From positions 215,155 to 279,154 of the forward strand of contig UESW01004241.1 in the NCBI GenBank assembly GCA_900491605.1: a stretch of 64,000 nucleotides of DNA, written 5' to 3'. Of the stretch, positions 1 to 10,926 are shown one piece after another (within the stretch, counting starts at the first letter, position 1; each line of letters starts with the position of its first letter). A program made the position numbers and the translations under genes. The notes beneath the pieces are model-generated. The model was not told the DNA's origin, made no database searches, and was given only the letters and a program-made list of their open reading frames with translations. This DNA comes from Calamus simplicifolius. Its lineage: Eukaryota; Streptophyta; Magnoliopsida; Arecales; Arecaceae.

Positions 1-413
1 TAAAATAAGTCAAAACAGAATATTAGATAGCATTTTCAGAGAATTTTATTTTTGGGGCCATTGGTTGTATAAATTTTGATGGTTTTTGTCCAAGTTATCT
101 TTTAGATATTTAAACCATAAAATAAATACATTAGCAATCATGCTTTTTCATGATGTAATATCTGATTCTATTTTTGATGATCATTCAATGGATTGCAATC
201 TAAATTTGTGTTAATTAATCTCAGGTTTGTAAGACTGATATCACAAATTGTGAAGTTGCATTTCAGGAGCCTTCTCGATAGATGCATGTTCCCCATTTCT
301 GCTCTAATACCTCTATAGATAATTACATTTGGGGGTGACAGCAGGTTGGGTTGGGGGTTTGGTTCAAGTTGGCTAGAGTTAGGCCGGGGTAAATACTCTC
401 TGTCCATGCCCTA

Positions 414-415
<2 letters not shown>

Positions 416-446
<31 letters not shown>
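416..446. repeat. (TA)n microsatellite
   Basis: An uninterrupted run of about 15 TA units that abuts the left end of the inverted-repeat element at about 446-622. Confidence 0.9.
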
Positions 447-449
<3 letters not shown>

Positions 450-622
450 ACTAGGCCTAGATTTGGTCACCTCCCATCCTTGGATCCATGCAGTTTACGG
501 ATCCCAAAGATGGATAAGAATCATAAGATAGAAAAGGTGGAATGGCTTTCAGGATTCATGTGAATTTAAGAGTGAGGAAAGTGATTGGATTCTAAACTTG
601 ATTACATTCGAATGTAACTAAG
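446..622. mobile_element. MITE-like repeat, copy A
   Basis: This copy shares its right end with the element at 37955-38144: a stretch of the type TTACATTCGAATGTAA, itself a small palindrome, preceded by a TGATTGGAT motif. The left end is less well preserved. It is followed by a CT-rich microsatellite, as in the other copies. The family is assigned by comparison within the window only. Confidence 0.4.
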
Positions 623-919
623 TGTCTCTATCTCTCTCTATATGTGTGCGTGTGTGTGTATTCAATGATCTGAATTGTTTAGTGTGATCTACGATCACTA
701 AAATACTTAAACACTAAAAGTCATAATTCGAAGATTTCTAGACTTTAAGAACAAGTGGTAAAAAAAAGGAGCAATTTAGATTACACAAAACAACACTTAT
801 TGATTTAACCAAATGATTCTTTGTATTTATATACTTTAGAGGTAGTACATCACGTTCTCGAGGTCAAATCATTGATGTGGGACTCTTATCATCCAATCTA
901 GACTTGATCGGATATGAGT

Positions 920-1135
920 GAAGATCCACTCAAATGTAATCAAGTTAAGCTTGTATGTGTGTATTTATTTATTTATTTAAAGAGAGGATCCGAGCCCTTA
1001 AATCTACATGGATCTTAGAGTTATCCTATCTTTTTCATTTTTTTTATTTTTGGGATCTGCGAAATATGTGGATCTAAGGGTGGGAGAAATGATTGGATTC
1101 CGCACTTGGTTATATTTGAATGTAGCCAAGTCTAC
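920..1135. mobile_element. MITE-like repeat, copy B
   Basis: The left part carries CAAATGTAATCAAGTTAAG (near 931-949) and the right part an inverted counterpart near 1095-1130 with TTTGAATGTAGCCAAG. It has the same ends as copies A and C and again runs into a (CT)n/(CA)n microsatellite at 1142. An internal TTTA-rich stretch looks expanded. Confidence 0.4.
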
Positions 1136-1141
1136 CTCGCT

Positions 1142-1184
1142 CGCTCTCTCTCTCTCTCTCCACACACACACACACACACACACA
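1142..1184. repeat. (CT)n(CA)n compound microsatellite
   Basis: A run of CT units directly followed by CA units, adjoining the right end of MITE-like copy B. Confidence 0.9.
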
Positions 1185-3788
1185 TAGCAAAACATGGTAT
1201 GCAAAATCACAAACAACAAAATCAAGTTTAACTTAGAATCTATCATCATAATCACAATAAACCGAGGAATTTAGGACAATCATGTAATTAAAGATAAAAC
1301 TAACCTTTGTTCTTATTTTGTTTTATTTTTTTTGTGAACTAAACTACATTGTGAGAATTAGAGAACCATCAACTATGTGATTTTTGGGAGCTGGTTGGTA
1401 CATGACCGGGCTAAACCACATGAACAATCAATTCTAAAGGCTAATTCCAAACCACCTTTTTTGTCTTTCTTTTTGATCCTAAACTGCCCTGAGTTTAGAA
1501 AAAAACCACACCTAAACCCATTTATAGCAGGTGGGTTTGAGAAGATTGGCAGGTGTGGTTCTGATTTTGCCACCCTTAATTATACACTTTAGCAAGTGCC
1601 ACTGTGTTGGCTTGATTAGATTAGAAGTGTTATTGTTGGCAGTAGAACATTTTAGCTTAGCTAACTTTTGCCTTTGGTTTATATCAGAAAAAATTCTTAC
1701 CAATGTAGGGTTTTAATTATTAGATGAGAATGCAGATACAATTGTTCTCCACTCAATCCTTGGTGTAAGTTATGCGAAGAACATGGAAAAATGAAGTCCT
1801 TTATTCATTTCTAAATAAGAAGGGTGTTCTCAATTTGGTTATTGACGTTCTTTGCTTTTTCTTGGATAGTTGGCCGGTGGGCATATTTTGGCAATATTAA
1901 TCATACTGACCCAACTCAATGGTTTCAAAGCTTTATTTGCTGGAAAAATTGAGCATGAGCAATCTATCTTCGACTCCGCTTGGGATGCTGTGATTAGTGG
2001 TTGGTTGGTGGGTTCAGTGTGTTGCCTGGCTTTTGGTTCTTCAGCGGATACTTGACTCTCTCTTTCCACTTGTTTCTTTTCTAATAGTGCACCAGGGACG
2101 TCCATGTATCATGATGTGCCCAAATAGAGCATGATTTTTTTTTTCCCTTTTTGTGGTGGGGGAGCAGGGTTTAGATTCCATCCTTTCTTGACCTGAAACT
2201 TCTGTGGTGCCAGATCTTCATATTTGTTCATAAGAAATGGACTTGTCTAGTTATATTCCCCATTACTTTGGTATCCCTAGTGGTTTAATGAATACACCAT
2301 CTTGCAGAGAATGATTAAGGGTGCCTAGATTTTTGGGAAGGTGCAAGAGCTTGAGATGTTTCCTTGTTTGAATGTATATTGATATGTAGTAGTTTTGCCA
2401 ACTCTATGCTCTGAAGTTTACGAACTAACCTCATTCAAGCATCATGTACAATGAAGACAGTGGTTCTAAAGATCAATTTTAAATATTACAGTTGGCTATA
2501 GTTACATAATGCCATAATTGCACTGGTGGTCTGGTTACTCCTAGAGTTCAGTTCAATAAAATATCAGCCAAAACAAAATTTATTATCGGCGAGACAAAGA
2601 GACAATGCTTCCATTGGTTGTCTCATTAATATCAAACATTCCGAAGAAAAAAATTGAAAGTAAGGTATATAAGTTTGATATTAAGGGGACATGAGCAAAT
2701 GGAAGCTTTCTCATTGTAATGGAAGAATACTCTAGGTGCTGATTGGTTAGCTAGAATGAGGGTATCTTGTTCATCTATGGTTCCTTGGGGATAATGGTTT
2801 TGAAGGGTTATTTTAGACTTGTTGGAAGCTGATTGTATATAAAGCCTTTGGTGGATCCCCTCCCAACCAAAGAAGAAAGAAAGAAAAGCCTAGAAAGTCG
2901 ACTGATTCATGAAATAATTGTTTGTATATCAGGTAAAACTATTTAGTTGACTAACATATTGCAACATGTTATAGAATTGTTGTCCTCACTGTTGCAGATA
3001 TGCTTGTAGTGTATATGCATGTTGTCATTCACTATTTCTTTCATCATCAATGCTGTCGTCATCATTGCCATTGCTATTATTGTCGTCATCTTTTTTAATG
3101 CTGTGCTGAATGTCTATTTACATGCTGTGGTATTGTATTTTTCGGACCTTTGTATTGCTTGAATTTTTTGGGCCGACTTGAAAGGCCATCTTTGATTGTC
3201 ACAGTATAAGAATATGGAGTCTATTATATAGTTGATAATGATGATGGTTATACAGTTTCATGGTCAAACCTGGTCTTGTTTAATAAATTAGCATATTTAT
3301 TCTTCTGGCCATCTGAATTCCATTTCTACCTGAGAAATCTTGGAGTCTGGTCCTATCCTGTGTTGGTGTTGTAGAGGCATCTATGCTGTCATTTACTCTT
3401 TGCAATGTGATCAACTAAGAATAGAAATTTTGCCATGTATAACTTTTAAAATATATTAGTAATTTGGTATATAATGTGGCTTTTAATGTCATGTTTGGTT
3501 GGAAAGACGTCCTTTCCCACTCAAGCTTTAGCGATGGTAAGATAAGATGCCTACCATGTGAAGGCATGGAACAGGCATTGATGCTAGTTTACTGTGGGTG
3601 TTAGCTATATTAGAATAAGAAATTACTGTTATGCAGGTGTGGATATTTTCAGCACATATGGAATTCCTTTATATTAAACATCCAACAGTCATTTTGCTGC
3701 ACTATGTTTCTGTTCTTTTGAGACACTGTTACATGCATTCTGGTACGTCATTATCTTTACTTACTGTACCCTGGTTCATACCATACAG

Positions 3789-6700
3789 GATGAGGAGTTG
3801 GACATGTCTCCTGTTGATATTGATGATGCTCTGATTATTGAAGAAGATGATGTCTCGGATGATGAAGATGATGATGATCATGATGAGGTGATCTGGTTAA
3901 CCTTATATTTGTGTTTTAAATTTAACTTAATAGATTGGATACTTTTCCACCCTATTGCTGTTGTTTCACATTATCATCCCACCATTTGGCAAACATAGGT
4001 GTGGAAAGGAGACTATATTTTTTCAAGATATGAATACTCTCTTTCTGTGACTAGATGGTTATGTATTTTGACACAAGTAACTTTTGATCATTCTTATTCC
4101 ACATCTATTTGTGTCCTGATGGTTGATAAAATTTGTTACCCTTTCAGGTCGTCAGAGATGACTCTTTTCCTGTTTGTGTACCAGAAAGGGTACATGATGT
4201 CAAATTAGGAGATCCAGCTGATGATGCTACAATTGCTTCTTCAGTAAGCGACAATCAAACACAACCTTCATCTGGTTCTAGTAATAGATCTGCCTCAGTT
4301 AGAGGCCCAGAGTCTGCTGAATACCGATGTAGAAGTACTTTCGGTTCAAGGGGTGGAGCAATGTCATTTGCTGCTGCAGCAATGTCAGGCCTTGCTTCTG
4401 TGAGTGGGAGAGGTGTCAGAAGTGGTCGAGATCGTTATGGCCTAGCATCTGGCGGTGCTGTAAATGACGATTGCAATAAATTGGTATTCACAGCAGGTGG
4501 GAAACAGCTTAGCAAACATTTGACCATATATCAGGCTATCCAACGCCAGCTTGTGCTTGAGGAAGACGATGATGAAAAGTTCAATAGATCTGACCTGGCT
4601 AACGATGGCAAAAGGTTCTGGAGTGACATATTTACCATAACTTATCAAAAAGCTGATAGTCAAGTTGACAGGGCTTCTCAAGGAGGTTCAACCTCGAAGT
4701 CTAAGTCTGTATCTTCTTCTAAATCTGGTTGTGATTCTCACTGGCAGCAAATGTCACTTCTTGATAGCATCCTGCAGGGTGAGCTGCCATGTGATCTTGA
4801 AAAGTCTAATCCAACTTATAACATTTTGGCATTGTTGCGAGTATTGGAAGGTCTGAATCAACTGTCTCCTCGCTTAAGAGTTCAGGCAGTGTCTGACGAT
4901 TTTGCTGAAGGGAAGATTTCTAGCCTGGATGAACACTATAGGATTGGTGCAAAGGTTCCTTCTGAAGAGTTTATAAATAGCAAGCTGACCCCTAAACTTG
5001 CTCGGCAGATTCAGGATATTCTTGCATTGTGCAGTGGCAGTCTCCCTTCATGGTGTTATCAAATGACTAAAGCGTGTCCTTTTCTGTTTCCTTTTGAAAC
5101 AAGGAGGCAGTACTTCTATTCAACAGCCTTTGGACTATCCCGTGCCTTGCATCGGCTTCAGCAACAACAAATTGCGGACAGTCATAGTTCATCAAATGAA
5201 AGAGAGGTTCGTGTTGGCAGATTGCAACGGCAAAAAGTTCGTGTTGCCAGAAATCGTATCTTAGATTCTGCTGCAAAAGTTATGGAGCTGTACTCTGGTT
5301 CAAAGGCTGTTCTTGAAGTAGAATATTTTGGTGAAGTTGGAACAGGATTGGGTCCAACGCTGGAATTCTACACTCTCTTGAGTCATGACCTGCAAAAGGT
5401 TGGATTAGGATTATGGAGGTCCAGCTGTACATCAGATAATGCTGCAATGGATCAGGATGGACTTGGTCCTGATTTTTCTGTTGGAAGCAGAGATCTTATA
5501 CAAGCTCCGCTTGGTTTGTTCCCTCGCCCTTGGCCTCCTAATGCAGATGCTTCTGATGGCAGCCAGTTCTCAAAAGTTGTTGAGTACTTCCGTTTGGTTG
5601 GTCAAGTGATGGCAAAAGCTCTACAAGATGGGCGGCTTTTGGATCTGCCGCTGTCAACTGCATTTTATAAACTCGTGTTGGGTCAAGTAAGTTACTATGA
5701 TACAACTTATATGCATTGTTGTATTTTAATTTTGTGTGGCGTTTGGTTACTTGGGTATCATGAGTGACAATTCATGGCTCATCATAGGAGCTCGATGTGT
5801 ATGACATCCTCGCATTTGATGCTGATTTTGGGAAGATTTTGCAAGAAATGCAAGCCCTTGTTCATCGCAAGCAGTTTCTAGAGGCAACAGCTGGTCATGA
5901 TCAAAAGACAATTTCTGACTTGCATTTCCGTGGTGCTCCTATTGAAGATATTTCTCTAGATTTTTCACTTCCTGGCTATCCTGAGTACATTCTTAAAAGA
6001 GGGGAAGACTCCCCGGTAAGAACAAAATAGCAATATTCTCCAGTACTTCATGACCATCTTAATATAATATTTTTTAATTACTGATTACCCTTGCAGGTTA
6101 ATATCGACAATTGGAGGAATACATCTCCTTGGTAGTTGATGCAACCGTTAAGACAGGAATTATGCGACAGATAGAGGCATTCAGAGTGGGATTCAATCAG
6201 GTAGTTTCATATTTCAATATGGCCAATAATTGCAGTATTGAATTCCATACATTTCTTTAGTTTTATTTGAGTAAACTTGATCATTCTCTTGACTAGGTCA
6301 CATTACTGGCTCAAGGCCCATAGCAGTAAGCGGCATGTAATAAAACATAATTCGATTAAAATAATAATAGGGGAATAATCTTAGTTAAAAATATGTATTA
6401 TTTAAAACCAGCATTGGAAAATCCATGTTCGATTAATTTAATCACAAATTCATAATTGATATTTTAATAAGAATCATTTTTATATTATTTGTGCTAAACT
6501 ATATGACGTAAAAAATTACTAATAAAAGCAATAGGATGTAATTATAGGACATAGAAAATGAATGGCGAACACTTTAGTCAGCAAATGGTCAAGGTAATAT
6601 CCATCTGCGGTAGGATATGTTTCATTGCTCAGATAGCTTTCAGCTTTAGGTGGTCAGGTATGAAGATTCTGTTTTGAAGGGCTGATTTGCATGCCATTGC

Positions 6701-9152
6701 TGGTTGATATTGCAAGGTTATTCTGGTCATGCTAACTAGTCATATCAATTTTGAAGGTGACAGTAGATGCCCCCACATGAACTAATTGGTCCCAAAAATA
6801 TTCATCAATTGTAGGGGGCAATATTAAGCCCTCCAGGCCAAACCCTGTTTGAGACAACCGTACTGCTCCCTGCCTGTACCTGTGTATGTTGGTTAAATTT
6901 TGTTGCTTAACCTTGAACAAAGAGTCCTACAAGAAACTCCTCTTAGTGGTTGTAAAAAGTGATCAGTTTATGATGAAGTAAGCCTTTTTTCTGATCACAA
7001 AGGCTATTATTTCAATATTCAAGAAAAAGAAAATGGCCCAATGCTTGCATCAAGTTGAAGTTTAGGCAACTCTGATGAAACAATATTCAAAGACATGTTT
7101 ACTTGTCCGTGATCCAATTCCTTGCATTTCTTTTTAACTTTTGAATGTGGAGTACCCTGTGCTATTTTTGTTGCTTCCACAAAGCAACAGTATTATCTGA
7201 GTTAGTACACTTGCATGCAACTATTATTTTTATGGGACATTGAGACGCTCCGAAATAAAAGGTGCTTGCTAAAAAAAAAAATTGTAGGCTCAGTTACTCC
7301 TAGATTAGATACAGGCTAGGCAAGAGCCTCAAGAAATTGGATCAAACTAGTTTATTCTTGAATTCAGAGAAGTAGTTAGGATTATGTAGGATTATGTCAG
7401 GATCATATTATCCTGACATATTAATTTAAAAAGTAAAATGAATTGGACTTATGTAAATCCAAACCTAAGGATGTAAATGAACTGTAAATTCAAGTTTTAT
7501 TGGGAGATAGAAACAGAGATGGGATTTGCTTGGGTGCATGTTTTGAGACTTTCCAATTGAGGTCTGATCCATGTGAAGATTAGGAGGGTTTTAAACTCAA
7601 ATCGTAATTTTTCCTTATTTACAAGAAGTATATTTAAGTTAACATTCCATTCATGCCAGTGGGATACCTCTAAATAAGCCTCTTCATTTCAGTTGTCTGT
7701 CAAGTCATAATTCGATACTACTTGGTGCTGTGCGGTTTGTGGGGTGTCATGGTACATGTGCTTGACTGTGCCAGGCATCCCAGACTATGGTCCGTACCTA
7801 AAATTTTGTTGCTGTTATATTTTATTCATGATTTACTGTTGCTTGGGTGTCAACTCATATGGTTATTGTTGCTTGAAGCAACTGAGGTTATAGTGGGATA
7901 GATGGGATTTTATATCTTTAGTTGACTTTCTAATCAATAAGCATGGCAAAAGAATAAAGAAGTGCTTTAAGGTTATTGAGTTGAGTGCAATGCTTTGGAG
8001 AAATTCTGCTAAGAGATTCCGTTGGTGAGACCCACGTTAATATTTTAGGAATTTTGTTTTGATCCTCTGTGTACTTGCATTGATTAATTGATGCTTAGGT
8101 AACAAGTTCTGAAGAGATAGATATTTTTTTCCTTTATATTGTGAATAATGGTTAGTGCAACACAAACTAGAATTGCCAGTGTTGAACACCAACTTTCATT
8201 GTCAAATTATCTCTTCAAAAATCTGTTCAGCGTATATATACGGTTTCGCTTCCCTTTTGGGTGCAAAAATCAGCATTGTTATTTTTTTCTCAGATCCTGT
8301 ATATGTTAGGACACTTACATTGCTCAATCAAAAAACTGTTTCAGGTCTTTGATATCTCCTCTCTGCAAATATTTTCTCCACATGAGCTTGATTACCTAAT
8401 CTGTGGCCGTAGAGAACTGTGGGAGGTAAGATAGTTGTTGTATACCTAACGTCTATCAGATTTGGGAATGTATGAATAACCAGTACGCTCTGCAGGCTGA
8501 AACACTGGTTGATCATATAAAGTTTGATCATGGATATACTGCAAAAAGTCCAGTGATTGTCAATGTATGTGCTAATCTTAAAACATCTGACTTTCTGCAC
8601 AAATTTTATCAACTGGTATATGAGTTTCGTTTGTTCTTTCAGCTGCTTGAGATCATGGCAGAGTTCACACCGGAGCAGCAGCATGCCTTTTGCCAATTTG
8701 TGACTGGTGCTCCTAGGCTTCCACCTGGTGGCCTGGCTGTATTGAACCCAAAGCTGACCATCGTAAGGAAGGTGGGTTTTTGTTTTTAATTTTTAATTTT
8801 GTTTGTGTGTGTGTGTGTGATGCACTGCTCTCAGAATTATCATGCTCATGCCTTCTTTAGCTCTAATTGCTTGCTTAATGACAGCATTCTTCAACTGCAA
8901 CAAACATGTCATCGAATGGAACTGGAGCGAGTGAATCGGCTGATGATGATTTGCCTAGTGTCATGACCTGTGCCAATTATCTTAAACTCCCTCCCTATTC
9001 AACTAAGGTTTTTATTTGCTCTGGAACTTTCTCAGTTTTGAGATTTTAACTTTCTTGACTGCAACCGTGGCTAAATGCTTATGCAGGACATCATGTGCAA
9101 AAAACTGCTTTATGCTATCAGTGAAGGCCAAGGATCATTTGATCTGTCATGA
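3789..9152 (+). CDS. UPL3: UPL3-type HECT E3 ubiquitin ligase, C-terminal part (nine exons)
   Basis: HECT E3 ligases accept ubiquitin from an E2 on a catalytic cysteine and pass it to substrates; plant UPL3 (KAKTUS) limits trichome endoreduplication and targets transcription factors. Exons: 3789-3887, 4148-5686, 5788-6015, 6097-6200, 8345-8425, 8496-8564, 8643-8771, 8885-9007, 9087-9152, all with GT/AG borders and phase 0. The first exon is acidic (DEELDMSPVDID, then an Asp/Glu run), as in UPL3 between the armadillo region and the HECT half. The HECT domain runs from about residue 396 of the visible part to the end; the catalytic Cys is in the MTCANYL motif at 8969-8971. The protein ends SFDLS. 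Exon 6097-6200 is 104 nt where 105 is expected, shifting the frame near 6110 with a stop at 6133; I read this as a base missing from the assembly. About 812 residues are visible of the roughly 1,880 usual for the family, so the N-terminal half lies outside. UPL4 is the main alternative. Confidence 0.9.
4148..5686 (+). CDS. UPL3: UPL3 large exon: linker and start of HECT domain
   Basis: This 1,539-nt exon encodes 513 residues without a break. It opens after CTTTCAG with VVRDDSFPVC, passes through a Ser-rich linker and a KLVFTAGGKQLSKHLTIYQA segment typical of UPL3/UPL4, and then the conserved FPFETRRQYFYSTAFG stretch. The N-lobe of the HECT domain begins near VRVARNRILDSA and includes EVEYFGEVGTGLGPTLEFYT. 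It ends LGQ before a GTAAGT donor. The reading frame continues 81 nt past the donor into the intron, which is not coding. Confidence 0.92.
6097..6200 (+). other. UPL3: Single-base frame break in a HECT exon of UPL3
   Basis: The exon starts in phase 0 (VNIDN) and its remainder reads LEEYISLVVDATVK in the next frame, so one base is missing near 6110-6112, where TTT would be expected in place of TT. Left as it stands, a TAG follows at 6133-6135. The exon is 104 nt, and the flanking exons all keep phase 0, which requires a multiple of three. The rest of the domain, including the active-site cysteine, is intact. Confidence 0.85.
6201..8344 (+). other. Large UPL3 intron (2.1 kb)
   Basis: It lies between the exon ending GFNQ and the one starting VFDISSLQIF. 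It is by far the longest intron of the visible part; the others between coding exons are 70-260 nt. I see no recognisable transposon ends or coding similarity in it, though its size suggests an old insertion. Confidence 0.7.
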
Positions 9153-10561
9153 GCCCAAAACATCAGCGATGGATACTGCCTCATTATGGGTGGGTGTCCT
9201 CATCTGCTTCTTTTAGGTTCTCTCCTCAACATCAGCCTTTCTTCTTGCTCCTCTATACCGTGGACATTAATGTCATGTCTCCACCTTCAACAGCCATCCC
9301 AGGTCTTTTTTCCCCCTCTTTTGTGGGGTCCGTTACATTTTAGTGTTTTTTTCTGATCCTGTATAGTCCTATTCCACTTAGTGGCCTAACAAATGTTTTG
9401 TTTTTTTCTGGATTTTCCGTTTTGTTATTCAATAATATAAGTTTTTCACTGTCAGCTGATCCTGCATTTTGAAGCTTTGAAGGGGGAATGCAGAGCTATG
9501 CCGTTGCTTGTAAATAAAGTGAAGTTTCACCTTATTCGAGTATGTCAAATAGTTTATAACGTATTGATGAAGGAATATAAGAGAAGAAACGAATCTTTCG
9601 AATTGATTTCAACTGTAATGCCACAGCTTTTCCACAAACTTTTTTTGGGTTATGGAATTTGGTTGCAAATAAATGCCCTTGTCCTTGCTTTGGACGGGAG
9701 TTGAATTATAGCCTTTCGGAGCATGGTGAAAAGTCATCGAGTTGCTGGTTGGAATTTGATTTCGCTTCGCCGATATACCGTAGGTTTCCGCGTCCGTATG
9801 CAGGGTCACAGGGTTTTACGCAAGGCGGTGGCTTCCCTGCGGTTCATGCTAGACGGCACTTCTGATGCGAGAAATTTAACACTGATGTTGATGTCATTAA
9901 AAGTCCTTTACAATGCAACGTGTTGGATGGTAAAGTTGAAAATCATGCTTATAATTTCCCATATAATTCTTAACATACGTGAACCAGATGTTCTCAAATA
10001 AGTTGAATCCTTCTAGTAATCACCATACGTGCAGCCTGTCATTCCTAAAATCAAAGAATGTCAAGATTTATTGACAGATTCCTGCCAACATATGCTTCAG
10101 GTCTTTTGATAGATGGGAGATGAAGCTAAGCTAATCTAAGCTGATGTCACTGCTGAAGGTTGCTTTGTAACAGACGAAGAAGTGAAATGCTCCCATCAGA
10201 CCTCCCTTTTTCTTCTGCATTTAGCCTACCTCTACTCTCCTGCCAACCAAATGCAAGTAAGTTGAGTAGACCAAAGTTTGGTAATCACTGACATCTTCTA
10301 CAAATTGATGTGATAATTAATAAAAGCCTGATTTCAAATTCTACTAGGAAATTCTGCGAAGCATCAAGTTGGCTATTATCTCAAACATTGGGATAGGATC
10401 ATCCCATCACCATCATAGCATCCCAATTGATGCATCTTGAGGATATCCCCAAATGTTGGGATAGAGCAGTGCAGCTGTGTTACTGTTGTATGAAAAAACT
10501 AAAATAGTTCTATCCCATAAGATTTAAAATTTTTAATGAAAGAATATTAAATAAAAAAAGT
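9153..10561. other. Gap between converging UPL3 and KIN-6 genes
   Basis: The UPL3 stop (9150-9152) and the KIN-6 stop (10562-10564, minus strand) face each other 1.4 kb apart, so both 3' untranslated regions must lie here. AATAAA-type signals for the plus strand occur near 9512 and 9669. A 92-codon open frame at 9723-10001 has no recognisable family and is not called. Confidence 0.6.
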
Positions 10562-10926
10562 TTAAAAGACCTTTGGTTTATCGCCATCCATGTCAAGACC
10601 AGTAAACTCTCTCAATAGCATGGCTGACGCAGGCATCAACCTCCTAAATAAGAAAAGAAAATTGATAGAAAATATCCTTGTTGAGTATTACAGTTGTGAA
10701 TATACAGAAATAAATTATTTTGCAACATAGTATCCACCCATTTCGACAACAATATTAGAGCAGGATACAGAAACTTGAGCTCTTAAAATATTTTTCTGCA
10801 CTAACCTTTTAGGTTTCACTGCGATCTTAGATTTTGAAACAGAGTCATACTTCTCTTTTTTCGGGTTAAGAGGGCATTTGTTGCGTGGTTCATGTCCTTG
10901 GCAGGTAGTACGGCTGATTCTTTTAA
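10562..10926 (-). CDS. KIN-6 last two exons (C-terminal basic block)
   Basis: Exon 10926-10806 encodes a Lys/Arg-rich stretch ending SKIAVKPK and splices in phase 2 to 10643-10562, which completes RRLMPASAMLLREFTGLD and stops after KVF. This basic RRxLxPASxxLLxxF motif is the conserved C-terminus of the plant KIN-6 proteins I recall, and it fixes the gene's 3' end. The upstream acceptor at 10927 needs a partner exon ending in phase 1, which I did not find. Confidence 0.8.

Larger units (their letters stand above)
1..3788. other. Non-coding stretch upstream of the first visible UPL3 exon
   Basis: No coding exon could be supported here. The first recognisable UPL3 exon begins at 3789 in phase 0 behind a CAG acceptor, so most or all of this stretch is probably an intron, with the N-terminal exons to the left of the window. 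The DNA is AT-rich and contains microsatellites and two copies of a short inverted-repeat element, listed separately. The short open frames in it have no recognisable family and no supporting splice sites. Confidence 0.6.

Noticed and set aside
1377..2105. Possible upstream UPL3 exons
   Set aside because: None of the short frames resembles the armadillo-repeat half of UPL3, and phases cannot be checked.
3789..9152. UPL3 as a pseudogene because of the stop at 6133
   Set aside because: All exon borders, phases and catalytic residues are intact, and the single lost base fits the deletion-only error pattern seen across the window.
9723..10001. A 92-codon frame between the two converging genes
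   Set aside because: No recognisable family; it is most easily explained as 3' untranslated or intergenic sequence.
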